Assembly (NCBI RefSeq): GCF_001952855.1 | Contig: NZ_LPNO01000024.1 | Coordinates: forward strand, 249,497-313,496 | Length of the DNA stretch: 64,000 nucleotides | Direction: 5' to 3' | Source of the DNA: Pseudomonas sp. ATCC PTA-122608 | Lineage (GTDB): Bacteria > Pseudomonadota > Gammaproteobacteria > Pseudomonadales > Pseudomonadaceae | Part shown: in pieces, positions 7,913 through 16,920 of the stretch | Position numbering within the stretch: position 1 is the stretch's first letter | Layout: the number at the start of each line of letters is the position of its first letter | Notes under the pieces: generated by a model | Databases searched by the model: none | What the model was told of the DNA's origin: nothing | Seen by the model: the letters and a program-made list of their open reading frames with translations, nothing else | Position numbers and translations under genes: made by a program

Positions 7913-8830
7913 CTAAAGTGCCGCTGCCTGGCCTTGTGCCGCCTGAAACAACGCGTCGGCAGTCTCCTGAATCTCTTCACGCTGCCACAACTTGCCCAAC
8001 CACTCGATCGAAATACCCTGCACACCGTAATACGCACCCGCCAGTTGACCCACGATCGCTGCCGTAGTGTCGGCGTCATCCCCCAGGTTTGCCGCGGCCA
8101 GCACGGCCTCGGCAAAGCTGTCGGTGTGATGAAAACACCATAGCGCCGCCTCAAGCGAAGCCACCGCGTAACCAGAACCAACGATGTCGCTGCGCGCCTT
8201 ATCGAGGTAGTGCCCATCAGCAATGTCCACAACTTTGGGTTCGCTCAAGTCCAGATAGTCAACCTTTAGTACCTGCGCTTTCGAATCCCCGCGCAGCGCA
8301 TTGGAAATACACTCCGCCAGCACCAGGCAGCACTCAATCGCCTCCAACGCGCCATGGGTCGTACGGGAACTGTCGACGGTAAACTCACGCAGGCGCTCGG
8401 CATCCGGGAAATAGAACAGCACCACTGGCGCCAGGCGCATCATCGACCCGTTACCCGCCGAGTATGGATCGGTGGAGCCCGCGAACGGGTCACCGGTGTA
8501 CTGATACTCCGCCAATGCCTCACGAACCGTCGTGCCAATATCGAAACACTCCCCCGTAGAACTCGGGTAACCCAACTTCCACCAGTTCAAATAGCGCCCC
8601 ATCTGATCGCCAGCGTCGAAACCATTCTTGCGCAGCAGGCTTTCGGCCAGACACAGCGCCATGGATGTGTCATCCGTCCACTGGCCAGGCAAAAGCTGGA
8701 ACGGCCCACCACCCACCATATCGGTGACCGGGGCAAACGAACCTCGGCGCATGAACTCAACCGTGGTCCCTACTGCATCACCACAGGCCAGCCCAAGCAG
8801 GCTGCCGCGGTAACGGTCTGAAAGCATCAT
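7913..8830 (-). CDS. ADP-ribosylglycohydrolase family protein
   Basis: Removes ADP-ribose from modified targets or hydrolyses related ADP-ribosyl bonds using two Mg ions. The family motifs are clear: GLACGDAVGTTVEF near the N-terminus, GQWTDDTSMAL near residues 48-58, and GDDADTTAAIVGQLAGAYYG near the C-terminus; the paired aspartates bind the metals. The frame opens at 8902, but AAGGAG eight bases before the ATG at 8830 sets the start (305 residues, MMLSDRYRGSL). It is convergent with rtcR, seven bases apart, so a link to RNA repair is only positional. The target (protein, nucleic acid or small molecule) cannot be read from sequence. Confidence 0.88.
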   Translation of the reverse strand: MMLSDRYRGSLLGLACGDAVGTTVEFMRRGSFAPVTDMVGGGPFQLLPGQWTDDTSMALCLAESLLRKNGFDAGDQMGRYLNWWKLGYPSSTGECFDIGTTVREALAEYQYTGDPFAGSTDPYSAGNGSMMRLAPVVLFYFPDAERLREFTVDSSRTTHGALEAIECCLVLAECISNALRGDSKAQVLKVDYLDLSEPKVVDIADGHYLDKARSDIVGSGYAVASLEAALWCFHHTDSFAEAVLAAANLGDDADTTAAIVGQLAGAYYGVQGISIEWLGKLWQREEIQETADALFQAAQGQAAAL

Positions 8831-9035
8831 CAACACCACTCCTTTGCACAAATAACACCCTAACCGCAGAACCATACCGGAGCTTTCTGTTCTGTGGGTC
8901 ATCGCGCATTTCTATGGGAAATTTCCTACTCAAGCACTCCCCTCCCCCAGCCTCCCGATGGTAGTGTGTGAAATTGTTTCTGACCTTATGATCAGACATT
9001 TCTCACTCACTCCCTGCAAAGGAATGCCCTCAGCA

Positions 9036-10775
9036 ATGGATTTTTCCCTCAAGCAACTGGCCGTAGCCACCCTGATGGCCGCCAGCCTTTCGGTGTTCAC
9101 CACCCAAGCTCAAGCCAACCTCACCCCGCAACAGAATGCGATCATCCTGAAAACCTTCAGTGACGCGTCGGTCAAGGATTTCAGGCAGTTTCTCGGTAGC
9201 CTGGCCAAGAGTGACGTGGCCAAGAGCGACAACCTCGGCCCGGCTATCAGCGCGTTCCTCGACAACAAGGGCCTGACCGCCGACCAGCAGAACGAAATCC
9301 ATCGCCTGCTCGGCCTGTATGCGCGAGTGAAGTACGGCGCTGCCGCCACTGAAACCCTGCGCGAACTGGTGGAGATCCCGACGTTCCAGGTGGCCGGCGT
9401 GGCCCAGCACGACAACCCCGAGTTCATCAAGATCGCCGCCAGGATCAAGAGTCTGGCCGAGTCGTTCAACCTGAACTTCCGCAACATCGACAATCGCGTC
9501 TATGAGATCTCCCTGGAAGGCAGCGGCGATGAAGTCGTCGGCATTCATGCTCACGCCGACGTGGTACCGGTAACCCCGGAAAACTGGGTGCTCAAGGACG
9601 GCACCAAGCTCGATCCGTTCAAGGTCACGCTGATCGGCGACCGCATGTATGGCCGCGGCACCGAGGATGACAAGAACGGCATCGTGGTGGCGATGTACGC
9701 GATGAAGGTGATCAAGGAAGAGAAGCTGCCGCTGGCACGCAATTTCAAGCTGCTGGTGGACACCACCGAGGAAACCTCCGGCGACGCGATCCCGTACTAC
9801 TTCGAACACAACCCAACGCCCAACTACAACCTGGCGCTGGATGGCGGCTACCCGGTGGTGATCGCCGAGAAAGGCTACGGCACGGTCATGGCCAAGTTCC
9901 CCAAGCGCAAGGCTGAAGGCAAAGGCGCAGAAATCATCTCGATGACCGGCGGCAAGGCCACCAACCAGATCCCGTCGGCGTCGGTGGTGACACTGTTGAG
10001 CGACAAGCCCGCCGAACTGGCCGCCAGCCTGCAAAAGGCCGGTAGCGAATACGCCAAACGCAATGGCGGTGACTTCGAAGTGGCAGCCAAGGTCGACGGC
10101 AAGGACGTCAAGCTGATCGTCACTGGCGTGTCCGCTCACTCCTCCGAGCCAGAATCCGGTGTGAACCCGGTGGCTCGCATGCTCGACTTCCTCAACAGCC
10201 TCGACGGCAAGGTGGCGCTCAAGCACAACCAGTTCACCGATGCCGCGCGTTATGCCGCCACCAACTGGGGCCTGGATTACCTGGGCGGCAAACTGGGTGT
10301 GGGCTTCTCCGATGCGTTCATGGGGCCGCTGACCACGTCGCTGACCTATGTGGGTGAGGATGACGGTACCTTCAAGCTGGCGGTCAACCTGCGTGTGCCT
10401 AAGGGCAAGTCGCCGGAAGCGCTCAAGGCTGAAATCGCCGACAAGCTGGCCGCCTGGACCAAGCAGAACCACGTGGCCGTAAGCTTCGACTACTCGATCG
10501 CCGAGCCGATGTACCGCAACCCTGAAGGCGAGTGGGTCAAGGCGCTGTTGGCCGTGGCCAGCGAGAACCTGGGCATGGAGCACAAGTACGGGACTTCGGC
10601 CGGCGCTACCTCGGTGCATGAGTTGCCGAATGGCGTGCAATTCGGCCTGGCACGGCCAGAGGTCAAGTACACCGGCCATACCGACAACGAGTTCAAGACC
10701 GTGGACCAGTTCCTGCTGGACCTGCAGATCGTCACTGAAATGATGGGCCGCATCGGGCAACTGCCGAAGCTCTAA
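9036..10775 (+). CDS. Exported M20-family metallopeptidase (dipeptidase)
   Basis: A 579-residue zinc peptidase of the M20/ArgE/DapE group. Residues 1-26 form a signal peptide ending in TTQAQA, so it acts outside the cytoplasm. An extra helical region to about residue 110 precedes the catalytic domain. Metal ligands are visible in HAHADVVP, GRGTEDDKNG and the catalytic pair in DTTEETSGD; the last ligand is probably the histidine of KYTGHTDNEF near the C-terminus. The ATG at 9036 is preferred because AAGGA lies 11 bases ahead, whereas the ATG at 9024 is one base from it. It diverges from the glycohydrolase gene and ends against a shared hairpin. Confidence 0.85.
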   Translation: MDFSLKQLAVATLMAASLSVFTTQAQANLTPQQNAIILKTFSDASVKDFRQFLGSLAKSDVAKSDNLGPAISAFLDNKGLTADQQNEIHRLLGLYARVKYGAAATETLRELVEIPTFQVAGVAQHDNPEFIKIAARIKSLAESFNLNFRNIDNRVYEISLEGSGDEVVGIHAHADVVPVTPENWVLKDGTKLDPFKVTLIGDRMYGRGTEDDKNGIVVAMYAMKVIKEEKLPLARNFKLLVDTTEETSGDAIPYYFEHNPTPNYNLALDGGYPVVIAEKGYGTVMAKFPKRKAEGKGAEIISMTGGKATNQIPSASVVTLLSDKPAELAASLQKAGSEYAKRNGGDFEVAAKVDGKDVKLIVTGVSAHSSEPESGVNPVARMLDFLNSLDGKVALKHNQFTDAARYAATNWGLDYLGGKLGVGFSDAFMGPLTTSLTYVGEDDGTFKLAVNLRVPKGKSPEALKAEIADKLAAWTKQNHVAVSFDYSIAEPMYRNPEGEWVKALLAVASENLGMEHKYGTSAGATSVHELPNGVQFGLARPEVKYTGHTDNEFKTVDQFLLDLQIVTEMMGRIGQLPKL

Positions 10776-10785
10776 CCTGCTCTTC

Positions 10786-10808
10786 GGACCCGCCTTCCTG
10801 GCGGGTCC
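10786..10808. terminator. Hairpin between convergent genes
   Basis: A perfect nine-pair stem GGACCCGCC / GGCGGGTCC with the loop TTCCT lies between the convergent peptidase and ABC transporter genes. No T-run follows, so it may be a weak or factor-assisted terminator working in both directions. Confidence 0.5.
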
Positions 10809-10809
10809 A

Positions 10810-12549
10810 CTAGGCGATACGCCACCCCTTCGACGCCCTCCGTTGCGCCAGGAACCGGGCATAACGCCCCTGCCGAGCCGTCAGTTGTTCTGGCGTGCCG
10901 TGCTCTACGATCCGGCCCTCATCAAGCACCACAATCTGGTCGGCCATCACCACCGTCGACAACTGATGCGCGATCACGATCAACGTGCACTTGCCGCGCA
11001 AGCGTGCCAGGGTTTCGGCGATGACTGCCTGGTTCTCGGCGTCCAGTGCAGCAGTGGCTTCATCCACCAGCAGGATCGGCGCGCCCTTGATCAACGCACG
11101 GGCGATCGCGATACGCTGGCGCTCGCCGCCGGACAGGCGTGCCCCGCCCTCGCCGACACTGGTCGACAGCCCCATGGGCAGACGCTCGATAATCGACTGC
11201 ACACCGGCCTGCCGCGCGGCCTCCAGCACTTGCGCATCGCTGGCGTCAGGCTTGCCCAGGCGAATGTTGTCGGCGACGCTGCCCTGAAACAGGTAGGTGT
11301 CCTGGAAGATCTGGCTGATCCGCGCGTTAAGCTGCTCGCCAGACATCTGTCGCACATCCACGCCACCGATACACACATGGCCTTGGCTGACCTCGAAAAA
11401 CCGCGCAACCAGTCTCAGCAGCGTGGTCTTGCCCGAGCCGGAAGCGCCCACCAGCGCGGTCATGCTGCCGGGTTCAATTCGCAGGTTCAAGCCGCGCAGC
11501 ACGTCCCGAGGACCACCCGGGTGACGAAAACTCACGTCGCACAATTCCACTGAGGCATCCCGTGGGGATTGCGGGGCGCTCGGCTCTTTCAGCGGCGATG
11601 CGGCCAGGATCTCGCGCACCGCCTCAAGTTGCATCCCGGCGCCGCGCAACGTCTCTCCATAACCGGCCACCTCCAGCAGCGGGTCAATGAAGCGGCTGAC
11701 CAGCAACAGCGACACCATCACCGCGATCACCGAGCCTACGTGCAAGGGATTACCCAGGTACGCGTCGAGCCACAATGCGGCGGCGATCAACAAGGCGGCG
11801 AACGCCACCTGCACCAGCCACGTATTCAGCAGCACCGAGGTTGCGGACAACAGGATCAGGCGAGCCCCTGTCGCGTGTTGCTGCTCAATCGCCCGTTGCA
11901 GGAACACCGAGCTACCGCCGCCACTGAACGCACGCAACACCGACTGCGACTGGGCGAACTCCAGCATGCGCTGGCTGGTGTCAGCCGAGCTGCGTTGGAA
12001 CGCCCGGTCGGCACGCCGGCCAAGCCGTGCGCTGAGCCAGAATGCGGCACCGAGAATCGGCAACGCCAACAAGGCGATCAGGCCCATTTTCCAGTGCAGC
12101 ACGAACAGCGCCAACACCAGCACCAACGGCGTCATCATGCCGCTGAGCACCGGGGTAAACACATGGGCCGGGAGCTGGGCCACGGCCATCATGCCTTGGG
12201 TCACCACCTGATTGAGCCGCGCGGTGTTATCCGGGGTAAACCAGCCGACAGGCAGCCCGGCCACGTGGTCGCCGATCCGCTGGCGACCGCCTTGCAGCAC
12301 CGCCACGCCCACCGCGACGCCGGCCTTTTCAACTTCCCGTCGCGTAGCCCAACACGTCGCCACCGCTGCCAGGAACACCGCCAGCCACAGCGCCGCTTCG
12401 GCAAGATCACCGTTGAGCATATCGGTCAGTACCGGCACCAGCGCAGCAATGGTCAGCCCGCACAGCGCGCCGTAGAACACCACGTTTCTCACATAGCGAT
12501 GCAACACCGGCGCGTCGTCGCCCAACAGTTCGATAAAGGTTTTCAGCAT
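10810..12549 (-). CDS. ABC half-transporter, membrane plus ATPase domains (YbtQ-like)
   Basis: Second half of a probable heterodimeric ABC transporter, 579 residues. Residues 1-310 form the six-helix membrane domain and the rest the nucleotide-binding domain with Walker A GASGSGKT, signature LSGGERQR and Walker B ILLVDEATAALD. The ATG at 12549 overlaps the stop of the preceding gene (ATGCTGA), so translation is coupled; the open frame extends further upstream but has no support. Placed after fecI and fecR, the pair resembles YbtP/YbtQ, which have an exporter fold yet import ferric siderophore from the periplasm. Direction and cargo are inferred from context only. Confidence 0.85.
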   Translation of the reverse strand: MLKTFIELLGDDAPVLHRYVRNVVFYGALCGLTIAALVPVLTDMLNGDLAEAALWLAVFLAAVATCWATRREVEKAGVAVGVAVLQGGRQRIGDHVAGLPVGWFTPDNTARLNQVVTQGMMAVAQLPAHVFTPVLSGMMTPLVLVLALFVLHWKMGLIALLALPILGAAFWLSARLGRRADRAFQRSSADTSQRMLEFAQSQSVLRAFSGGGSSVFLQRAIEQQHATGARLILLSATSVLLNTWLVQVAFAALLIAAALWLDAYLGNPLHVGSVIAVMVSLLLVSRFIDPLLEVAGYGETLRGAGMQLEAVREILAASPLKEPSAPQSPRDASVELCDVSFRHPGGPRDVLRGLNLRIEPGSMTALVGASGSGKTTLLRLVARFFEVSQGHVCIGGVDVRQMSGEQLNARISQIFQDTYLFQGSVADNIRLGKPDASDAQVLEAARQAGVQSIIERLPMGLSTSVGEGGARLSGGERQRIAIARALIKGAPILLVDEATAALDAENQAVIAETLARLRGKCTLIVIAHQLSTVVMADQIVVLDEGRIVEHGTPEQLTARQGRYARFLAQRRASKGWRIA

Positions 12550-14336
12550 GTCGGCAGCGCCTGTTCGCGGGTCTGTTTGTAACCGCCCGACGCCCACAGG
12601 CGCGCATAGCGGCCGCCCTGTGCGATCAGTCGAGGGTGGTTGCCCTGTTCAACGATGCGGCCGTTTTCCAGCACGATGATGTGGTCGGCGTGCATCACGG
12701 TGTCGAGGCGATGGGCGATCACCAACAGCGTGCGCCCTTGGGCAAAGCGCGACAGCGCGTCCTGGATCGCCACCTCGTTCCCGGCATCTGCGGCGGCTGT
12801 GGGCTCATCCAGCACCAGCACCGGCGGCGCCAGCAATACCGCGCGGGCGATGCTGATGCGCTGCTGTTCGCCACCGGACAACTGCGCATCCTCGCCGATC
12901 ACCGAGGCGTAGCCCCGTGGCAAGCCGATGATGCACTCATGGATATTCGCGGCCCGTGCGGCCGCCTCGATTTCCTTGCGACTGGCGCTGGGCCGGCCGA
13001 GGGCGATGTTTTCGGCAAAGCTGGCGTGGACCAGGCGTACCTCTTGCAGCACAAACCCGATCAGGTTGTAGAGCTGCGAAGTCTCGACCTGCCGCAGGTC
13101 GACGCCGCCCAGGGTGATACGCCCTTCGGTCGGATCGAAAAAGCGCAGCAGCAGGCGCGCCAGGGTCGACTTGCCCGAGCCCGAAGCGCCGACGATGGCG
13201 GTGACGGTACCGGGCTTGAGGGTGAAGCTGATGTTCGACAGTACCGGGTTCTGTGGGTCGTAGGCATACCCGAGGTTTTCCACGCGCACCTCGGCGTCCT
13301 TGGGCAAGCGTTCGGAGCCCGGCTCCGCCTGCGCCAGTACCGGCGTCGCCAGCAGTGCCTGTACACGCTCGGCGGCGCCAACGGCGTTGTTCAGGTCGTG
13401 AGTGATGTAACTCAGCAGCATCAGCGGCGCGCAAATACCCGGCGCGACAATGGCGAACGGCAGTACCTCCACGGCGCTGATCCAGCCCAGACTGACAAAC
13501 ACCAGGCCGAACGTCAGCACGGTTGCGAGCACCGTCACCGGGGCGATCATTGCGTTGGCGTTGGCCATCGTCCCCACCAGCGGCCGGGTGAACTCAACGA
13601 AGGCTTCGCTGAAATCATCCACCGCCTTGCGGTAGCCCGCGTGGGCCTTGCCGATGGCACCGAAAGCCTTGACCACCGGAATGCCGTTGACGAACTCGAC
13701 GACTGCGTTATTGACCCGGGTCATGCGTTCGACAAAGGACTGCATCGCGCTGCCGCTGGCTTTCATCGCATGATTGAAGAACAGGAAAAACCCCGGAAAC
13801 GGCAACAGCGATACCAGCGCCATGCGCCAGTCGACCGTGAACAGATAGGCCGCCGACAACAGTACGGCCCCGGCACAACGCCCCGCGGTGGTATAGAAAT
13901 GCGCAGTCAGGCTGTGCAGGGTGCCGATATCGTCTTGCATCGCCTGCTTGACCTCGCCCGACGCCCGCTCGGTGAACCAGCCCAGCGGCACCTGGCTCAG
14001 TCGCTGAGCGATTGCCAGGCGCAGGTGACGAGTGAGGTGGTTGTCGGCCAGGTGCGCGACCGTCTCTGCAACCGTCATCAACAGCAAGCCCACGAACAGG
14101 CTCGCCAGGCTGACACTGATGGTCAACCACAGCTCGACCGATGTCTGGGCCATCGACGGCCCGCCGAGGGCGATCCTGGCGATATGCACAACGCCCCCCA
14201 GCGGCACCAACGTCAGCATACTGCCCACACCGGCCAGCAGTGCCGCAACGATCAGTCGCCCGCGCACCGGCCGCAACACTTGCGAGACCGCGCCCCGCCC
14301 CCTGGGTTTGGCCGCAGCCACATCCTTGTTACTCAT
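12543..14336 (-). CDS. ABC half-transporter, membrane plus ATPase domains (YbtP-like)
   Basis: First half of the pair, 597 residues. The membrane domain spans about residues 20-330; the ATPase domain has Walker A GASGSGKS, signature LSGGEQQR and Walker B VLVLDEPTAAAD. The start at 14336 (MSNKDVAAAKPRGRG) follows GGGAGA by about six bases and is preferred to the upstream ATG at 14408. It overlaps the next half-transporter by seven bases and follows fecR by 90 bases. Together with FecIR this suggests an iron-responsive siderophore transport unit, although an export role cannot be excluded from sequence. Confidence 0.85.
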   Translation of the reverse strand: MSNKDVAAAKPRGRGAVSQVLRPVRGRLIVAALLAGVGSMLTLVPLGGVVHIARIALGGPSMAQTSVELWLTISVSLASLFVGLLLMTVAETVAHLADNHLTRHLRLAIAQRLSQVPLGWFTERASGEVKQAMQDDIGTLHSLTAHFYTTAGRCAGAVLLSAAYLFTVDWRMALVSLLPFPGFFLFFNHAMKASGSAMQSFVERMTRVNNAVVEFVNGIPVVKAFGAIGKAHAGYRKAVDDFSEAFVEFTRPLVGTMANANAMIAPVTVLATVLTFGLVFVSLGWISAVEVLPFAIVAPGICAPLMLLSYITHDLNNAVGAAERVQALLATPVLAQAEPGSERLPKDAEVRVENLGYAYDPQNPVLSNISFTLKPGTVTAIVGASGSGKSTLARLLLRFFDPTEGRITLGGVDLRQVETSQLYNLIGFVLQEVRLVHASFAENIALGRPSASRKEIEAAARAANIHECIIGLPRGYASVIGEDAQLSGGEQQRISIARAVLLAPPVLVLDEPTAAADAGNEVAIQDALSRFAQGRTLLVIAHRLDTVMHADHIIVLENGRIVEQGNHPRLIAQGGRYARLWASGGYKQTREQALPTC

Positions 14337-14426
14337 GAAGTCTCCCTGACTGAATGAGCCTTTGCTCGCCCTTACCTTATCTTCCGAACGAGCAGCCAAA
14401 ACCCTCAATCAAATCTCAAGGTTTTT

Positions 14427-15383
14427 TCAGGCAGGGGCACTTACCGTCACCCAATAGCGGGTGCGCTTCACCACTTGTATCGGCAACGCGGCGGCCAGAT
14501 TGTCCAGGGCCAGGTCGGTGTTTTCCAGATGCAACACGCCGCTGACCCGCAGCATCGCCACCTCCGGCGCACAGCGCAGTACACCGGGGCGGTAGCGCGC
14601 CAGTTCGGTGATCAGCTCGTCGAGCCGGGTGCCATCGGCCAACAACAGCCCCTTGACCCAGGCGATGCTGCGATCGGTCACCGCCGCAGTCGGTTGCGCC
14701 TTGTCCCTGGAAACCGTGGCACCCTGCCCCGCTTCCACTCGCGCGACTGCGCCCTGCTCAGGCTGCACCTGCACGGCGCCCTCAAGCACTGCCAACTGGC
14801 AGCTGTCGTCGCACTGTCGCAGGCTGAAGCGCGTGCCCAGCGCCTGAAACAGGCCCTGGTGACTCTGCACCCGAAACGGCAGGGATGAAGGCGCAGTGGT
14901 GATGAACACCTCACCGGCCCGCAGCAGCACCAGGCGTTGGTGGTCGTCGAATTGCACGTCAATCGCCGAGGCGGAGCCCAACACCAGGCGAGTGCCGTCG
15001 GGCAATACGACTTCGCGAATTTCGCCAGTGCGGGTGCTATGGCCGGCACTCGCCAGTTGCCAGGCGTCGGTGCGGCGCACGCCGTAGGTGAGGCCACCGG
15101 CTGCGACCAACAGGCCGAGCAGGCGCAGGGTGCTGCGGCGATTGAGGGAGTCGGGGGCTTCGGGTTCGGCCAGGCTGTGCTTGGCTACTGCGGCAGGAAC
15201 GCTGTTGAGTTTTTGCTCGAAGCCCAGCAGGCGTGTCCAGGCCAGCTCGTGATGGGGGTGTTCGGCACGCCAACGCAGGCAGTTGGCGTGGTCATCGGCA
15301 CTGGCGTCATCGGCCCACAGGCGGGCCATCCAGGCGGTGGCGCGCTCGATGATATCGGGGGCGATTGGCTGTTCGGTCGACAT
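14427..15383 (-). CDS. FecR-family anti-sigma factor / transmembrane signal transducer
   Basis: Inner-membrane partner of a FecI-type sigma factor; it passes the signal of a loaded TonB-dependent receptor to the cytoplasm. The 318-residue protein has a cytoplasmic N-terminal domain with W-R-A-E-H-P-H-H-E-L-A-W (typical DUF4880 block near residues 38-49). One membrane segment follows around 86-102 (LRLLGLLVAAGGLTYGV), then the periplasmic FecR domain and a short C-terminal STN-like segment. It begins nine bases after the fecI stop. Normally the receptor gene follows; here two ABC genes do instead. Confidence 0.9.
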   Translation of the reverse strand: MSTEQPIAPDIIERATAWMARLWADDASADDHANCLRWRAEHPHHELAWTRLLGFEQKLNSVPAAVAKHSLAEPEAPDSLNRRSTLRLLGLLVAAGGLTYGVRRTDAWQLASAGHSTRTGEIREVVLPDGTRLVLGSASAIDVQFDDHQRLVLLRAGEVFITTAPSSLPFRVQSHQGLFQALGTRFSLRQCDDSCQLAVLEGAVQVQPEQGAVARVEAGQGATVSRDKAQPTAAVTDRSIAWVKGLLLADGTRLDELITELARYRPGVLRCAPEVAMLRVSGVLHLENTDLALDNLAAALPIQVVKRTRYWVTVSAPA

Positions 15384-15392
15384 CGCCGCGGG

Positions 15393-15902
15393 TCAGCCGT
15401 GCAGGGTTTGGTAGCAGGCCAGCAGGCCGGCGGCGATGTATTTTTCCACCGATGAGACGGAGACTTGCAGCTCGGCGGCGATCTCGCGGTAGCTCAGGCC
15501 ATCGAGTTTGCACAGCAACAGGGCCTGGCGGGCCTTGGGTGGCAGGCTGTGCAGGGCGGCGTCGATTTCGATCAGGGCCTCGATGGCCAGGGCGCGGGTT
15601 TCTTCATCGGCCGCGCAGGGTTCGGGCAAGAGGGTCAGGGCTTGCAGGTAAGCGGTTTCGATCTGGCGACGGCGGTAGAGGTCGATGACCAGGCCGTTGG
15701 CGATTTGGGTCAGGTGGCGGCGGGATTCGCCGGTGGGCGGGAGTTGGCCTTTGCGCATGAGTTGCAGGTAGACGTCGTGGGCCAGGTCGGCGGCGTCGAA
15801 TGCGTTGCCCAGCTTGCGCCGCAGTACGGTGCGCAGCCAGCTGTTGTGGTCGACGTATAGAGTTTCAACCTGGCGTTGAAAGGCGAACTGTCCGATGTTC
15901 AC
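15393..15902 (-). CDS. FecI-family ECF RNA polymerase sigma factor
   Basis: Iron-starvation type extracytoplasmic-function sigma factor, 169 residues. Region 2 includes AFDAADLAHDVYLQLMRKG and region 4 the helix-turn-helix in LDGLSYREIAAELQVSVSS. It starts with GTG at 15902, seven bases after AAGGAGAGG. It is the first gene of the unit fecI-fecR-ABC-ABC. An imperfect AT-rich dyad (15946-15969, around TGGTAATGGTTTGC) lies where a Fur site could be, but it is not a good match. The receptor it answers to is not in this window. Confidence 0.92.
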   Translation of the reverse strand: MNIGQFAFQRQVETLYVDHNSWLRTVLRRKLGNAFDAADLAHDVYLQLMRKGQLPPTGESRRHLTQIANGLVIDLYRRRQIETAYLQALTLLPEPCAADEETRALAIEALIEIDAALHSLPPKARQALLLCKLDGLSYREIAAELQVSVSSVEKYIAAGLLACYQTLHG

Positions 15903-15916
15903 AAACCTCTCCTTTT

Positions 15917-15942
15917 ACCCAATGGGCTCGAGGGGATTGGGT
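15917..15942. promoter_or_regulatory. Inverted repeat in the fecI leader
   Basis: ACCCAAT (15917-15923) and ATTGGGT (15936-15942) form a perfect seven-base dyad with a 12-base loop just upstream of the fecI ribosome-binding site. It could be an operator or an mRNA hairpin limiting fecI expression. No known factor is assigned. Confidence 0.35.
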
Positions 15943-16013
15943 TTTTGGTAATGGTTTGCAAGACTATCGGCTCTGGGGCGTGGGTGCAATGTGGGGGGCG
16001 CTGGGCGGGGTGA

Positions 16014-16050
16014 TGTGTGCATATCCATTGTTTAGGTAACGGCGGCTATT
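16014..16050 (+). repeat. Intergenic repeat, copy A (partial)
   Basis: TGTGTGCATATCCATTG followed by TTTAGGTAACGGCGGCTATT resembles the sequence at 63719-63755, with about four fifths of the bases shared. This copy stops at the point where the other continues into a GC-rich palindromic tail, so it looks truncated. Its nature is not known to me. Confidence 0.6.
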
Positions 16051-16144
16051 GGGGCGCCTAAGATCAAAAGCAGATCAAGAGCACAGCGGCCTCCCGGCCG
16101 GCTTGAGTGTTGTAAATCAAAAGCTAAAGCGGGCACGGTCCAAA

Positions 16145-16243
16145 TGTGGGAGCGGGCTTGCTCGCGAAGGTCGTTAACGATGACGCGGGCATTCTGGATG
16201 AACGCGGCGCCCTCAGGTTTTCGCGAGCAAGCCCGCTCCCACA
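16145..16243. repeat. REPIN
   Basis: Inverted pair of REP sequences with core GAGCGGGCTTGCTCGCGA at each end and a 50-base centre. The centre begins AGGTCGTTAACGATGACGCG, almost the same as that of the REPIN at 1000-1099, so the two come from one subfamily. Confidence 0.9.
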
Positions 16244-16366
16244 TAAAAGCAGCTCTGTTTTCACTCCCCACACGCTGCGTGGGAGCGATCATGGGTCCAC
16301 TTGATTGATTTTTTGCCGTGTAAGACACACCTTAGAGAATCGTTTTTCTTAAAGGTGACGCCGCCA

Positions 16367-16918
16367 GTGTCCGAATTCCCCATCGTCAAAACCGAACGCC
16401 TGACCCTCAGGGAGCTGAGACAGCAGGACGCGGCGGCGTTGTTTGCGATTCATGGCGACGCAGAGGCAATGAAGTGGTTCGGCACCGATCCGCTGACCGA
16501 GCCTCTCCAAGCGGAGCAATTGATTGAGGTATTTGCCAGTTGGCGTACGTCGCCCAACCCAGGCATTCGCTGGGGGATTGAGGACACCGCCACGGCAGAG
16601 CTGATCGGCACCTGTGGTTTCTTTAAATGGAATCGTGGGTGGCGAAGCTGTGCGATCAGCTTTGAGATGGCGCAATCGGCACAAGGCCGCGGGCTGATGA
16701 AGGAGGCGGTTTACGCCGCCGTTCGATGGGCGTTCCAGCACATGGAACTCAACAGGATCGAGGCGCTGGTTCATCCCGACAATGCCCGCTCACTGAACCT
16801 GCTTGAAAAAGCCGGGTTCGTGCGTGAAGGAACGCTGAGGCAGGCGGGTTACTGGAACGGGGCTCATCAGGACTTGGTTCAGCTATCGCTGCTACGGGCG
16901 GAGTGTGAGTACCTCTAG
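16367..16918 (+). CDS. GNAT-family N-acetyltransferase (RimJ/RimL type)
   Basis: Acetyl-CoA-dependent N-acetyltransferase of about 183 residues. The usual order is present: TERLTLREL at the start, GTCGFFKWN and ISFEMAQSAQGRGLMKEA (the QGRG acetyl-CoA pyrophosphate loop), then NARSLNLLEKAGFVREG near the C-terminus. The GTG at 16367 is chosen because AAAGGTGA lies about eight bases ahead; the frame opens at 16301 but with no ribosome-binding site. It stands alone, tail to tail with the kinase-GNAT fusion two bases away. The substrate is unknown; ribosomal-protein or small-amine acetylation are both possible. Confidence 0.85.
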   Translation: MSEFPIVKTERLTLRELRQQDAAALFAIHGDAEAMKWFGTDPLTEPLQAEQLIEVFASWRTSPNPGIRWGIEDTATAELIGTCGFFKWNRGWRSCAISFEMAQSAQGRGLMKEAVYAAVRWAFQHMELNRIEALVHPDNARSLNLLEKAGFVREGTLRQAGYWNGAHQDLVQLSLLRAECEYL

Positions 16919-16920
16919 GG

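Larger units (their letters stand above)
15903..16366. other. Gene-free region between fecI and a GNAT gene, rich in repeats
   Basis: About 460 bases without a supported gene. They hold the fecI leader dyad, one copy of a repeat shared with 63.7 kb (16014-16050), a C-rich hairpin segment near 16090-16105 (GGCCTCCCGGCCGGC) and a REPIN (16145-16243). A minus-strand open frame covers 16032-16328 but runs across the REPIN and has no ribosome-binding site. Confidence 0.7.

Noticed and set aside
9030..10862. Minus-strand open frame of 610 codons
   Set aside because: Antisense to the M20 peptidase, which has a signal peptide and metal ligands. The frame has no recognisable domain.
16032..16328. Minus-strand open frame of 98 codons
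   Set aside because: It crosses a REPIN, has no ribosome-binding site and no recognisable family; the region is treated as intergenic.
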